Origin: Amycolatopsis saalfeldensis
GTDB taxonomy: Bacteria > Actinomycetota > Actinomycetes > Mycobacteriales > Pseudonocardiaceae
Reading direction: 5' to 3'
Length of the DNA stretch: 64,000 nt
Assembly: GCF_900110575.1 (NCBI RefSeq)
Contig: NZ_FOEF01000019.1
Location: 124,001-188,000, forward strand
In this document: piece by piece, positions 7,348-15,688 of the stretch
Position numbering within the stretch: position 1 is the first letter of the stretch
Layout: each line of letters begins with the position of its first letter
Translations under genes and position numbers: made by a program
The notes under the pieces: generated by a model
The model's input: the letters and a program-made list of their open reading frames with translations, nothing else
What the model was told of the DNA's origin: nothing
Databases searched by the model: none

Positions 7348-8775
7348 GTGACGGACAAGCCCCGCATTCCGAACGTGCTCGCCGCCCGCTACGCGTCGCC
7401 CGAGCTGGTCCAGCTGTGGTCGCCCGAGCGCAAGGTCGTGCTGGAGCGGGAGCTGTGGCTCGCCGTGCTCCGCGCGCAGGCCGAGCTCGGCGTCGAGGTC
7501 CCCGAAGGCGTGCTCGCCGACTACGAGCGTGTCATCGACCAGGTGGACCTCGAGTCGATCGCCGCGCGCGAGCGCGTCACGCGCCACGACGTGAAGGCGC
7601 GCATCGAGGAGTTCAACGCGCTGGCCGGCCACGAGCACGTGCACAAGGGCATGACCTCGCGCGACCTCACGGAGAACGTCGAGCAGCTGCAGCAGCTCCG
7701 TTCGCTGGAGCTGATGCGCACCCGCGTCGCCGCTGTGCTGGCCCGGCTCGCCGCGCTGGCCGTGGAGCACGCCGACCTGGTGATGGCCGGCCGTTCGCAC
7801 AACGTCGCCGCGCAGGCCACCACGCTCGGCAAGCGGTTCGCCAGCGCGGCCGACGAGCTGCTGGTCGCGTTCGCCCGGCTCGACAACCTGATCGACCGCT
7901 ACCCGCTGCGCGGGATCAAGGGCCCGGTGGGCACCTCGCAGGACATGCTCGACCTGCTTGGCAATAAATCCACTTTGGACGACCTGGAGTCCCGGATCGC
8001 CGCGCACCTGGGCTTCCGGAACCACTTCGTCAGCGTCGGCCAGGTCTACCCGCGCTCGCTGGACTTCGACGTGCTGTCCACTGTGGTCCAGCTCGCCGCG
8101 GCGCCGTCCAGCCTGGCCAAGACGATCCGGCTGATGGCGGGCAACGAGCTGGTCACCGAGGGCTTCAAGCCCGGCCAGGTCGGCTCGTCGGCCATGCCGC
8201 ACAAGATGAACACCCGCTCGTGCGAGCGCGTGAACGGCCTCGCCGTGGTGCTGCGCGGGTTCCTGTCGATGATCGGCGAGCTGGCCGGCGACCAGTGGAA
8301 CGAGGGCGACGTCTCCGATTCGGTCGTGCGCCGCGTCGCGCTGCCGGACGCGTTCTTCGCGCTCGACGGGCTGCTGGAGACCTTCCTCACGGTGCTGAAC
8401 GAGTTCGGCGCGTTCCCCGCGGTGGTCGAGCGTGAGCTGGATCGCTATCTGCCGTTCCTCGCCACCACGAAGGTGCTGATGGCCTCGGTGCGCCAGGGCG
8501 TCGGGCGTGAGTCGGCGCACGAGGCGATCAAGGAGAACGCCGTCAGCGTGGCGCTGGCGATGCGCGAGCGCGGCGCGGAAAACGACCTGCTCGACCGCCT
8601 GGCCGCCGACGAGCGCATCCCGCTCGACCGCGGTGACCTGGACAAACTGCTCGCCGACCGGGTCTCCTTCACCGGCGTCGCCCCGCAGCAGGTCGAAGAG
8701 GTCGCCCGCCGCGTCGAGGCGGTCCTGGAGCGTTTCCCGGAGGCCTCGGGTTACGCGCCGCAGCCGATCCTGTGA
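7348..8775 (+). CDS. purB: Adenylosuccinate lyase
   Basis: A 475-residue homotetrameric lyase that releases fumarate from SAICAR and from adenylosuccinate, steps eight and twelve of AMP synthesis. The fumarase-superfamily signature GSSAMPHKMN is at about residues 279 to 288, with TSRDLTEN and SHNVAAQATTLGKR supplying other active-site residues. Length is normal. The GTG start at 7348 has no ribosome binding site; TATCGT ends six bases before it, so the mRNA is probably leaderless. It is followed by a strong terminator, so it is a single-gene unit. Confidence 0.95.
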   Translation: MTDKPRIPNVLAARYASPELVQLWSPERKVVLERELWLAVLRAQAELGVEVPEGVLADYERVIDQVDLESIAARERVTRHDVKARIEEFNALAGHEHVHKGMTSRDLTENVEQLQQLRSLELMRTRVAAVLARLAALAVEHADLVMAGRSHNVAAQATTLGKRFASAADELLVAFARLDNLIDRYPLRGIKGPVGTSQDMLDLLGNKSTLDDLESRIAAHLGFRNHFVSVGQVYPRSLDFDVLSTVVQLAAAPSSLAKTIRLMAGNELVTEGFKPGQVGSSAMPHKMNTRSCERVNGLAVVLRGFLSMIGELAGDQWNEGDVSDSVVRRVALPDAFFALDGLLETFLTVLNEFGAFPAVVERELDRYLPFLATTKVLMASVRQGVGRESAHEAIKENAVSVALAMRERGAENDLLDRLAADERIPLDRGDLDKLLADRVSFTGVAPQQVEEVARRVEAVLERFPEASGYAPQPIL

Positions 8776-8855
8776 CGCCGCGCACGAAGTCCACTCACTG
8801 AGACGAAGTTACTCGATCGGGCTAATTCCCTAATCTCGGACGCCGAACCCGGAAA

Positions 8856-8885
8856 GCGCCAGGCCGCACCCCCGCGGCCTGGCGC
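8856..8885 (+). terminator. Terminator after purB
   Basis: A perfect 12-bp stem (GCGCCAGGCCGC at 8856..8867 with its complement at 8874..8885) and a six-base loop are followed by CTTCTTGT. It lies 80 bases after the purB stop and 29 bases before the next start codon, so it separates purB from the importer genes. Being that close to the downstream ATG, it could also act as an attenuator, but no leader peptide is evident. Confidence 0.75.
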
Positions 8886-8914
8886 CTTCTTGTCATGAGC
8901 AGCAGGAAGAAGCG

Positions 8915-9715
8915 ATGAGAAAGCTCCTCAGCACCCTTGCCGTAGTGGTCGCCGCCGCTGTCACGCTCACCGCGTGCGGCTCGTCTTCGGGCGCCGAGAC
9001 CCTGCGCGTCGGCACCCTCACGGACGCGCCGCCGAGCATCTACGTCGACAACGGCCGGTTCACCGGCTACGACAACGAGCTGCTGCGGGACATCGCCAAG
9101 CGCGAGGGCTTCCAGGTCGAGTTCGTCGGCACCGAGTTCGCCGGCCTGCTCGGCCAGGTCGCGAGCGGTCAGCTCGACATCGGCAGCTCGACGATTTCCG
9201 CGACCGCCGCGCGTAAGAAGACCGTGGCGTTCTCAAATGGTTACGACACCAGCTACACCACCGTCGTCACGAAAAAGGGTGCCGGTCTGACCGGGACGGG
9301 GTCGTTCGCGGGCAAGCGGCTCGGCGCCGTCCAGGGCTCCGTGCAGGACGAGTTCGCGGGCAAGCTGGCCGGCGCCCAGGTGGTGCGCTTCCCCGACTAC
9401 AACGCCGGATTCGCCCAGCTGAGGACCGGCGGGCTCGACGGCTGGGTGGTGCCGAAGGACATCGGCCAGAAGTACCTCGACCAGAACCCGGCCGTGCCGC
9501 TGGAGTTCGGCTACACGGTGCTGGACAAGGACACCCCTTCGTCGTACGCCGTCTCGAAGTCGAACAAGGACCTGCTGAACAAGCTGAACGACGGCCTCGC
9601 GAAGGCCATCGCCGACGGCACCGTCGCGCGCCTGCACGGCCAGTTCTTCAAGGCGGCTCCGGTGGCGAAGGAGCTTTCCCAGGGCGGGGCCGGCCTTCCG
9701 GTGAAGAACCTCTGA
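8915..9715 (+). CDS. Amino-acid ABC transporter substrate-binding lipoprotein (first copy)
   Basis: A 266-residue family 3 solute-binding protein. A lipoprotein signal ends in LTAC with Cys21 as the lipidation site, followed by LRVGTLTDAPPSIYVDNG, DNELLRDIAKREG and LDIGSSTISATAARKK, all standard for polar amino-acid receptors. It should capture its ligand outside the membrane for the permease at 10676. AGGAAG precedes the ATG. It is a tandem paralogue of the protein at 9865, with a similar plan but clearly diverged, so ligand ranges may differ. The ligand cannot be told from the sequence. Confidence 0.88.
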   Translation: MRKLLSTLAVVVAAAVTLTACGSSSGAETLRVGTLTDAPPSIYVDNGRFTGYDNELLRDIAKREGFQVEFVGTEFAGLLGQVASGQLDIGSSTISATAARKKTVAFSNGYDTSYTTVVTKKGAGLTGTGSFAGKRLGAVQGSVQDEFAGKLAGAQVVRFPDYNAGFAQLRTGGLDGWVVPKDIGQKYLDQNPAVPLEFGYTVLDKDTPSSYAVSKSNKDLLNKLNDGLAKAIADGTVARLHGQFFKAAPVAKELSQGGAGLPVKNL

Positions 9716-9855
9716 TGCGCCGCGACCTTTCCGCCGCGCTCAAGACCGGCGCCGTCGACGACGGTCTGTCCCAGGTGGTCAAGGACGGAACCTGGCTTAA
9801 GCTGCACCGGCAGTTCCTGCCGACCGCTCCGGTGCCGGCCGGGTTCGGAAGCTGA
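9715..9855 (+). pseudogene. C-terminal stump of a third substrate-binding protein
   Basis: A 46-codon frame whose ATG shares a base with the stop of the preceding gene. It reads LKTGAVDDGLSQVVKDGTW and ends FLPTAPVPAGFGS, matching the last 40 residues of the neighbouring receptors (compare LNDGIKKTIADGSWQKVHQQ and NAPVPADF in the next gene). No signal peptide or ligand-binding lobe remains. It is best explained as what is left after recombination between tandem binding-protein genes deleted most of one copy. Whether it is still translated is unknown; the overlap with the upstream stop would allow it. Confidence 0.75.
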
Positions 9856-9864
9856 GGAGTGACA

Positions 9865-10635
9865 ATGAAGAGGACGATGGCCACGGCCGTCACCGCCGCG
9901 TTGATCGCCACGCTCACCGCGTGCGGCGGCGGCAGCAGCGGCGGGGACACGCTGCGCGTCGGCACGCTGAGCGACTCCAGGCCCAACGCCTACCAGGAGA
10001 ACGGCCAGTTCACCGGGTTCGACAACGAGCTGCTCCGCGACATCGCGGCCAAGGAGGGCCTGAAGCTGGAGTTCGTCTCCGTCGACTTCTCCGCGCTGCT
10101 CGGCCAGGTCGCCAGCGGCTCGTTCGACATCGGCAGCGCGGCGATCGCGCAGACCGACGCGCGCAAGCAGACGGTGGCGTTCTCCGACCCGTACAACTAC
10201 CAGTCGCTCGGCATCGAGACCACCGGCACCGGCGGCATCACCGACGAGAACTCGTTGGCGGGCAAGCGGATCGGCGTGGTGCAGGGCACCGTCTCGGACA
10301 CCTGGCTCGCGGCCAACGCCCCGAACGCGGTGGCGGTCCGGTTCCCCAACGACGCGGCGGCGCTCAGCGCGCTCAAGTCGTCCGGCATCGCGGGCGCGGT
10401 GTTCGACCAGGCCTCGGCCGAGGACTACGCGAACAAGAACCCGGGCCTGAAGGTCACCAAGGAGATCACCACCAACATCCCGCACGGGTACGCGGTGAAG
10501 AAGGGCAACAACGACCTGCTCGCCAAGCTGAACGACGGCATCAAGAAGACCATCGCGGACGGCAGCTGGCAGAAGGTGCACCAGCAGTTCGAGCCGAACG
10601 CGCCGGTGCCCGCGGACTTCAAGGCAGGGCACTGA
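9865..10635 (+). CDS. Amino-acid ABC transporter substrate-binding lipoprotein (second copy)
   Basis: A 256-residue family 3 solute-binding protein with a lipobox (TLTACGGG), RVGTLSDSRPNAYQENG, DNELLRDIAAKEG and FDIGSAAIAQTDARKQ. It parallels the first receptor throughout. ATG 9865 is favoured because GAGGAG (9854 to 9859) is properly spaced from it; the in-frame GTG 9859 overlaps that site. The permease follows 40 bases later, so this copy is the one most tightly tied to the transporter. Confidence 0.88.
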   Translation: MKRTMATAVTAALIATLTACGGGSSGGDTLRVGTLSDSRPNAYQENGQFTGFDNELLRDIAAKEGLKLEFVSVDFSALLGQVASGSFDIGSAAIAQTDARKQTVAFSDPYNYQSLGIETTGTGGITDENSLAGKRIGVVQGTVSDTWLAANAPNAVAVRFPNDAAALSALKSSGIAGAVFDQASAEDYANKNPGLKVTKEITTNIPHGYAVKKGNNDLLAKLNDGIKKTIADGSWQKVHQQFEPNAPVPADFKAGH

Positions 10636-10675
10636 CCCCATGGGCCGGACACGGGCGAGCGGGGGTGCGTGAGGA

Positions 10676-11428
10676 GTGGACCAGTTCCTCAACACGTTCC
10701 TCAACTGGGACTACATCTGGCAGGTCTTCCCCGACCTGCTGAAGACCGGGCTGGTCAACACGTTGATCCTGGCCATCACCTCGTTCGTGATCGGCACCGC
10801 GCTGGCCGTGCCGCTGGCCATCATGGGGCTGTCCACCAAGCGGTGGCTGCGCTGGCCGGCGCGGGTGTACACGGACATCTTCCGCGGGCTGCCGGCGATC
10901 CTGACCATCCTGGTGATCGGCCAGGGCCTCGGCACGCTCGCGCGGCCGATCGTCGGCACCAGCCCGTACCCGCTGGGCATCCTGGCGCTGAGCCTGATCG
11001 CCGCCGCGTACATCGGCGAGATCTTCCGGTCCGGCATCCAGAGCGTCGAGAAGGGACAGCTGGAGGCCAGCCGCGCGCTCGGCATGAGCTACAGCCGGGC
11101 GATGCTGCTGGTGGTCATCCCGCAGGGCATCCGGCGCGTGCTGCCCGCGCTGGTGAACCAGTTCATCTCGGTGGTCAAGGACACCCCGCTGGTGTACTTC
11201 CTCGGCTTCGCCACCGACCAGCGCGAGCTGTTCCGCATCGGGCAGGACCTGACCGCCAACACCGGCAACCAGTCGCCGCTGGTCGCCGCCGGGATCGTCT
11301 ACCTGGTGATCACCGTCCCGCTCACGCACCTGGTGAACTTCATCGACAAGCGCCTGCAGACCGGCCGGAAGGTGCAGGCCGCGCCGGACGACGGCGACCT
11401 CGTGGCCGGCGGAAAGGTGGCCTCGTGA
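10676..11428 (+). CDS. Amino-acid ABC transporter permease
   Basis: A 250-residue HisM/GlnP-type membrane protein with about five transmembrane segments: LVNTLILAITSFVIGTAL, then FRGLPAILTILVIG, then YPLGILALSLIAAAYIGEIF, and a late LVAAGIVYLVITVPL. The cytoplasmic EAA loop that docks the ATPase reads EASRALGMSYSRAMLLVVIP. GTG 10676 is the earliest possible start, because an in-frame TGA lies just upstream; ribosome-site spacing is poor. It overlaps the ATPase gene by GTGA. Confidence 0.88.
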   Translation: MDQFLNTFLNWDYIWQVFPDLLKTGLVNTLILAITSFVIGTALAVPLAIMGLSTKRWLRWPARVYTDIFRGLPAILTILVIGQGLGTLARPIVGTSPYPLGILALSLIAAAYIGEIFRSGIQSVEKGQLEASRALGMSYSRAMLLVVIPQGIRRVLPALVNQFISVVKDTPLVYFLGFATDQRELFRIGQDLTANTGNQSPLVAAGIVYLVITVPLTHLVNFIDKRLQTGRKVQAAPDDGDLVAGGKVAS

Positions 11429-12171
11429 CCACGGCGGCGAAGGTGCGCTCCTCCAGTGTGGAGCTGCGCGACATCCACGTCAGCTTCGGCACGCTCGAGG
11501 TGCTGCGCGGGGTGGATCTGAAGGTCGAGAGCGGGAAGACGACTTGCGTGATCGGGCCGTCCGGCTCGGGTAAGTCGACCTTGCTCCGCTGCGTCAACCG
11601 GCTCCAGGAGCCCGCGAGCGGCGACCTGCTGCTCGACGGCGAGAGCGTGATCCGCTCGGACCCGGACGCCCTGCGTCAGCGCGTCGGCATGGTGTTCCAG
11701 CACTTCAACCTGTTCGGCCACCGGACGGTGCTGGACAACATCGTGCTGCCGCTGCGCAGCGTCCGCCGGCTGTCCAAAGAGGACGCCGTCGGGATCGCCC
11801 GCGCACGGCTGGCGGAGGTCGGCCTCGCGGACAAGGCGCCGTACCGGCCTTCCGCGCTTTCCGGCGGCCAGCAGCAGCGCGTCGCCATCGCGCGAGCCCT
11901 GGCCATGGACCCCGAGGTGATGCTGTTCGACGAGGCGACCAGCGCGCTGGACCCCGAGCTGGTCAAGGGCGTGCTGAACCTGATGGCGGGCCTGGCCTCG
12001 CGCGGCCTCACCCTGATCGTGGTGACGCACGAGATGGGCTTCGCGCGCAACGTCGCCGACGAGGTCGCCTTCATGGACGCGGGCCGCATCGTCGAGCAGG
12101 GCAGCCCGGACGCGATCTTCGACTCGCCGCAGAGCCCTCGGCTGCAGCACTTCCTTTCGCAGGTGCTCTAG
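11425..12171 (+). CDS. Amino-acid ABC transporter ATP-binding protein
   Basis: A 248-residue GlnQ/HisP-type ATPase that powers the importer. Walker A is GPSGSGKST, the Q-loop is in GMVFQHFNLFGHRTVLDN, the signature is LSGGQQQR, Walker B is VMLFDEATSALDPE, and the switch histidine is in VVTHEMGFA. The GTG start overlaps the permease stop, and GGAAAGG lies eight bases upstream. It ends in a CTAG shared with the stop of the convergent SAM hydrolase gene, so the two genes overlap by three bases with no room for a terminator between them. Confidence 0.92.
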   Translation: MTTAAKVRSSSVELRDIHVSFGTLEVLRGVDLKVESGKTTCVIGPSGSGKSTLLRCVNRLQEPASGDLLLDGESVIRSDPDALRQRVGMVFQHFNLFGHRTVLDNIVLPLRSVRRLSKEDAVGIARARLAEVGLADKAPYRPSALSGGQQQRVAIARALAMDPEVMLFDEATSALDPELVKGVLNLMAGLASRGLTLIVVTHEMGFARNVADEVAFMDAGRIVEQGSPDAIFDSPQSPRLQHFLSQVL

Positions 12172-12959
12172 GCCGTCGGCGACGCCGTGATCGTGCACTC
12201 CTGCCCCGAACCCAGGTCCAGCAGTGCGGCCGCCGAACCGCCGTTCACGGCGATCGCCAGCCGGCCCGCGGAGTCGGGGTAGAGCAGGTTGGCGCCCGGC
12301 GGCACGTCGCCGAAGGTGCGCCCGATCGTGGCGGGCACGGCCAGCCGCGTGCTGTGCACCGTGACCCCGCCGGTCAGCCCGGTCAGCTCCAGGTCGGCGG
12401 GGGTGGCGGCGAGCTGGACGTTGCCGAAGTGGTCGACCGTCAGCACGTCGGACACCAGTTTGCCGGGAAACGCGGCCACCAGCGGATCCGGCAGCCGGAC
12501 CGGATCCGCCACGGCCGCGCCGAAGGACGCCGGGTCCGCGCCGAGCGCGAGCTGTGCGGCGACAGGCGCGAAGACGTCACGCCCGTGGAACGTCGCGTAC
12601 GTCGGCTCCGGCGCTTCAATCGCGTACGCCGCCTTCACTCCGCCCAGCGCCTCCGCCGCGGGAAGCAGCAAGCCGTTGTCCGGCCCGACCAGCACCCCGC
12701 GCTCGGCCACCACGACCAGCCCGCGTCGCGCGGTGCCGACGCCCGGGTCCACCACCGCCAGGTGCACCGATTCCGGCAGCGACGGCACGGTCTGCGCGAG
12801 CACCGCGGCACCCGGCCGCACCTGCTGCGGCGGCACCAGGTGGGTGACGTCGATGACCCGGACGTCCGGCGCGAGCCGCGCGAGCACGCCGTGGCAGGCC
12901 GCCACGAAGCCGTCACGAAGGCCGTAGTCGGTGGTGAACGAGATCCAGCGGTAGGGCAT
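12168..12959 (-). CDS. SAM hydrolase / SAM hydroxide adenosyltransferase (DUF62 family)
   Basis: A 263-residue protein of the family that contains the fluorinases and chlorinases and, far more commonly, enzymes that hydrolyse S-adenosylmethionine to adenosine and methionine. TTDYGLRDGFV, VDPGVGTARR, VGPDNGLL, FHGRDVFAPVAAQLA and VDHFGNVQL are the family motifs; the Asp, Arg and His usually assigned to water activation are in the first and fourth. ATG 12959 is chosen because homologues begin shortly before the TDYG motif; ATG 12971 and 12968 are also in frame. It is divergent from purC, 47 bases away. The adenosine it makes would feed purine salvage. Hydrolase is the default reading. Confidence 0.82.
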   Translation of the reverse strand: MPYRWISFTTDYGLRDGFVAACHGVLARLAPDVRVIDVTHLVPPQQVRPGAAVLAQTVPSLPESVHLAVVDPGVGTARRGLVVVAERGVLVGPDNGLLLPAAEALGGVKAAYAIEAPEPTYATFHGRDVFAPVAAQLALGADPASFGAAVADPVRLPDPLVAAFPGKLVSDVLTVDHFGNVQLAATPADLELTGLTGGVTVHSTRLAVPATIGRTFGDVPPGANLLYPDSAGRLAIAVNGGSAAALLDLGSGQECTITASPTA

Positions 12960-13006
12960 GACCTGCATCATCCTCGCTTCGGAGGCGTCCGGGTTAGGGT
13001 TCAGCG

Positions 13007-13897
13007 GTGACGACGCTCGCCGAATACCCGCAGATCTCCGCCGGCAAGGTCCGTGAGTTGTACGCCGTCGACGACGACCACCTGCTGATGGTGGCGTCCG
13101 ACCGCATCTCCGCCTACGACTTCGTGCTGGACACCCCGATCCCCGACAAGGGCCGGGTGCTCACCGCGATGAGCGTGTTCTGGTTCCGGCAGCTGGCCGA
13201 CGTGCTGCCCAACCACCTCGTGGCCTACGACGACCCGCGCATCCCCGCCGAGGTCCGCGGCCGCGCGTTGCTGGTGCGGCGCCTGGACATGCTGCCGGTG
13301 GAGGCCGTCGCGCGCGGTTACCTGACCGGGTCCGGCTACTCGGACTACCGGCGCACGGGCGCGGTCTGCGGCGTGGAGCTGCCCGCGGGGCTGCCGGAGT
13401 CGGCGAAGCTGCCGTCGCCGATCTTCACCCCCGCGACGAAGGCCGAGCTGGGGGAGCACGACGAGAACGTCAGCTTCGAGGTCGTCGCCGGCCTTCTCGG
13501 CCGCGAGCGCGCCGAGGAGGTCCGCGAGGCCACGCTCGCCGTCTACCGCCGTGGCGCGGAGTTCGCCGCCGAGCGCGGAATCCTGTTGGCGGACACCAAG
13601 TTCGAGTTCGGCCGCGACGCTTCGGGCACGCTCGTGCTCGCCGACGAAGTGCTCACGCCGGACTCTTCGCGGTACTGGCCCGCCGAGGGTTACGAGCCCG
13701 GCCACGCGCAACCCTCCTTCGACAAGCAGTACGTGCGGGATTGGCTGACCGGCCCGGAATCCGGCTGGGACCGTTCCTCGAACACCCAGCCGCCGCCCCT
13801 GCCGGACACCGTGGTCTCCGCTACCAGGGCCCGTTATGTCGAAGCGTACGAACGAATTTCGGGACTGTCCTTGAAGGACTGGCCCACTTCGGAGTGA
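13007..13897 (+). CDS. purC: Phosphoribosylaminoimidazole-succinocarboxamide synthase
   Basis: A 296-residue ATP-dependent ligase joining CAIR and aspartate to give SAICAR, the step before PurB. GKVRELY, ASDRISAYDFV, ARGYLTGSGYSDY, DTKFEFG, and the EVLTPDSSRYW with SFDKQYVRDWL signatures are all present. The GTG start at 13007 has no ribosome site; TAGGGT ends six bases before it, as in purB and purL. It appears to be monocistronic, with a small inverted repeat five bases after the stop. Confidence 0.95.
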   Translation: MTTLAEYPQISAGKVRELYAVDDDHLLMVASDRISAYDFVLDTPIPDKGRVLTAMSVFWFRQLADVLPNHLVAYDDPRIPAEVRGRALLVRRLDMLPVEAVARGYLTGSGYSDYRRTGAVCGVELPAGLPESAKLPSPIFTPATKAELGEHDENVSFEVVAGLLGRERAEEVREATLAVYRRGAEFAAERGILLADTKFEFGRDASGTLVLADEVLTPDSSRYWPAEGYEPGHAQPSFDKQYVRDWLTGPESGWDRSSNTQPPPLPDTVVSATRARYVEAYERISGLSLKDWPTSE

Positions 13898-13901
13898 CAC
13901 G

Positions 13902-13919
13902 CGTTTCCGTAGGGAAACG
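13902..13919. promoter_or_regulatory. Inverted repeat after purC
   Basis: CGTTTCC-GTAG-GGAAACG is a perfect 7-bp stem with a four-base loop, five bases after the purC stop and 43 bases before the next start. No T-run follows. It could be a weak terminator or an operator for the regulator gene downstream. Confidence 0.45.
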
Positions 13920-13932
13920 GTCCAACCCGAAA

Positions 13933-13956
13933 AGTGTCAGATCCCCCTGAGACACT
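13933..13956. promoter_or_regulatory. Inverted repeat just before the XRE regulator start
   Basis: AGTGTC (13933..13938) and GACACT (13951..13956) form an inverted repeat whose inner bases AG and CT also nearly pair. It ends six bases before the ATG at 13963, where a ribosome binding site would be expected, and none is visible. Binding of the regulator to its own start region is the likely use. Confidence 0.45.
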
Positions 13957-13962
13957 GCCCAA

Positions 13963-14784
13963 ATGGTCGTACCCTACGCAACACCCCGGGCCAGAGCGCT
14001 CGGCCTGGAACTCCGCGCTGCCAGGGAGAAGCGCAAGCTCGGCGTGCGCGAGCTGGCCCGGTTGCTCGGCATCGCACCGGGCTTCCTCTCCAACTGGGAG
14101 CGCGGCGTCCGGCTGCCCAAACCCGAAGACGTCGGCGCCGTGCTCGCCCACTGCCGGATCGTCGGCGAAGAGCGCCACCGCATCGTCGAAATGGCCCGCG
14201 GCGCCCAGGAAACCAACTGGCTCGGCACCAGCACCGAGGGCGCGTACCTCGAGTGGGAGAAGACGGCCACCGCGCTGTTCGCCTGGGAACCACTGCTGGT
14301 GCACGATCTGCTGCAAACCAGTTCGTACTCGCGGATAGTGCTGCGCAGCCCCGGCGTGGAAAACGTCGAGCGGCTGGTGGCCGCGCGGCTCGCCCGCCGG
14401 GAGGTCTTCGAGCGCGGCAAGCTCGCCGAGTGCGCTGTCGTGCTGGGCGAAGCCGCGCTGCGCAAGCGCGTCGGCGGCCCGGAAGTGATGGCGGACCAGT
14501 TGCGCTACCTGCGTTCGGTGCTGGAGTACGACCACATCGACCTGCGGATCATGCCGCTCGACAACGACTACCACCCGGGGCTCAGCGGCGCCTTCTCGAT
14601 CTTCGACTTCGCGGACCTGCCGACCATCGTCTACGAGGAGCTGTCGAACGAGAGCGCGCACAGTTCGAGCACCGTCCGCGTGCGGCACTACCGCTCCGCC
14701 GCGAAGTCCATTAAGGACCTGTCGCTGCGCGGCGACCGGGCGCGCGAGCTGATCGACCGCATCCTGCGCGGGCTGGTGGAGTGA
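13963..14784 (+). CDS. XRE-family regulator with DUF5753 domain
   Basis: A 273-residue protein. An N-terminal helix-turn-helix (GLELRAAREKRKLGVRELAR, then SNWERGVRLP) spans about residues 10 to 60, and a DUF5753 domain fills the rest (WEPLLVHDLLQTSSYSRIVL, DLRIMPLDNDYHPG, IVYEELSNESAHSSS). Such proteins are abundant in actinomycetes and usually sit beside a DUF397 gene; here none is adjacent, so this is an orphan copy. It probably regulates itself through the repeats at 13902 and 13933. The regulon is unknown. Confidence 0.88.
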   Translation: MVVPYATPRARALGLELRAAREKRKLGVRELARLLGIAPGFLSNWERGVRLPKPEDVGAVLAHCRIVGEERHRIVEMARGAQETNWLGTSTEGAYLEWEKTATALFAWEPLLVHDLLQTSSYSRIVLRSPGVENVERLVAARLARREVFERGKLAECAVVLGEAALRKRVGGPEVMADQLRYLRSVLEYDHIDLRIMPLDNDYHPGLSGAFSIFDFADLPTIVYEELSNESAHSSSTVRVRHYRSAAKSIKDLSLRGDRARELIDRILRGLVE

Positions 14785-14851
14785 GCGCCGCCGGGAATTG
14801 TCGGTGCCGGCTGGCACACTGATGATCGTGGACGGCGAGAGAGGACAGGAC

Positions 14852-15688
14852 ATGAGCGAGGCATTGGTACTGGGCGGCGGCGGAGTGGCCGGGATCGCCT
14901 GGATCACCGGGCTGCTCGCGGGGCTGGCCGAAGCGGGACAGGACGTCACCGGTGCGGGCCTGCTCGTGGGCACGTCCGCGGGCGCCACCGTGGCCGCGCA
15001 GCTGGGCAGCGGTCTGAGCCTGGAGGAGCTGTACGCGCGCCAGGCGGACCCGGCGCGCCAGAGTCCCGAGCTGATGGCGGAGCTGGACATGGAGGCCCTG
15101 GGGGCGCGGATGGCCGCCGCGCTGGGGGACACCACCACGTTCACGGAGATGCGCCGTGCGATCGGCGGGTTCTCGCTGGCCGCGGACACGGTGTCGGAGC
15201 CCGAGCGCCGCGCGGTGATCGAAGGCCGCCTGCCGTCACACGAGTGGCCGGAGCGCGCCTTGAAGATCGTCGCGGTGGACGCCGAGACCGGCGAGCCGCG
15301 GGTGTTCGACAACTCGTCCGGCGTGGGCCTCGTCGACGCCGTCGCCGCGAGCTGCGCGGTCCCCGGCATCTGGCCCCCGGCCACGATCGAAGGCCACCGT
15401 TACGTCGACGGCGGCGTCCGCTCAGCGGTGAACGCCGACTACGCGGCGGGCGCCTCGCGCGTCCTGCTGATCCTCCCACTGGGCCAGGACGAACCGCTGG
15501 CCAGCGAGAAACCCCTGGCCGAAGCCCTCGCCGACCTGCGCGCAGCGGGCGCCGAGATCGCGATCCTGGAGCCGGACGAGACTTCGCTCGCCGCCATCGT
15601 GACCAACCCCCTGGACCCCGCGTCCCGGACTCCCGCCGCCGAAGCCGGCCGCGCACAGGGGCGGACGGCGAAGCTCAACTGGTCTTGA
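14852..15688 (+). CDS. Patatin-like phospholipase
   Basis: A 278-residue alpha/beta hydrolase of the patatin family. The oxyanion loop GGGGVAG is at residues 8 to 14, the nucleophile Ser42 sits in GTSAG, and Asp186 in VDGGVRS completes the Ser-Asp dyad. It should cleave acyl esters of lipids in the cytoplasm or at the inner membrane face; there is no signal peptide. ATG 14852 is preceded by GAGAGGACAGG; an in-frame GTG at 14828 is the alternative. A GC-rich repeat tract begins right at its stop codon. Confidence 0.88.
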   Translation: MSEALVLGGGGVAGIAWITGLLAGLAEAGQDVTGAGLLVGTSAGATVAAQLGSGLSLEELYARQADPARQSPELMAELDMEALGARMAAALGDTTTFTEMRRAIGGFSLAADTVSEPERRAVIEGRLPSHEWPERALKIVAVDAETGEPRVFDNSSGVGLVDAVAASCAVPGIWPPATIEGHRYVDGGVRSAVNADYAAGASRVLLILPLGQDEPLASEKPLAEALADLRAAGAEIAILEPDETSLAAIVTNPLDPASRTPAAEAGRAQGRTAKLNWS

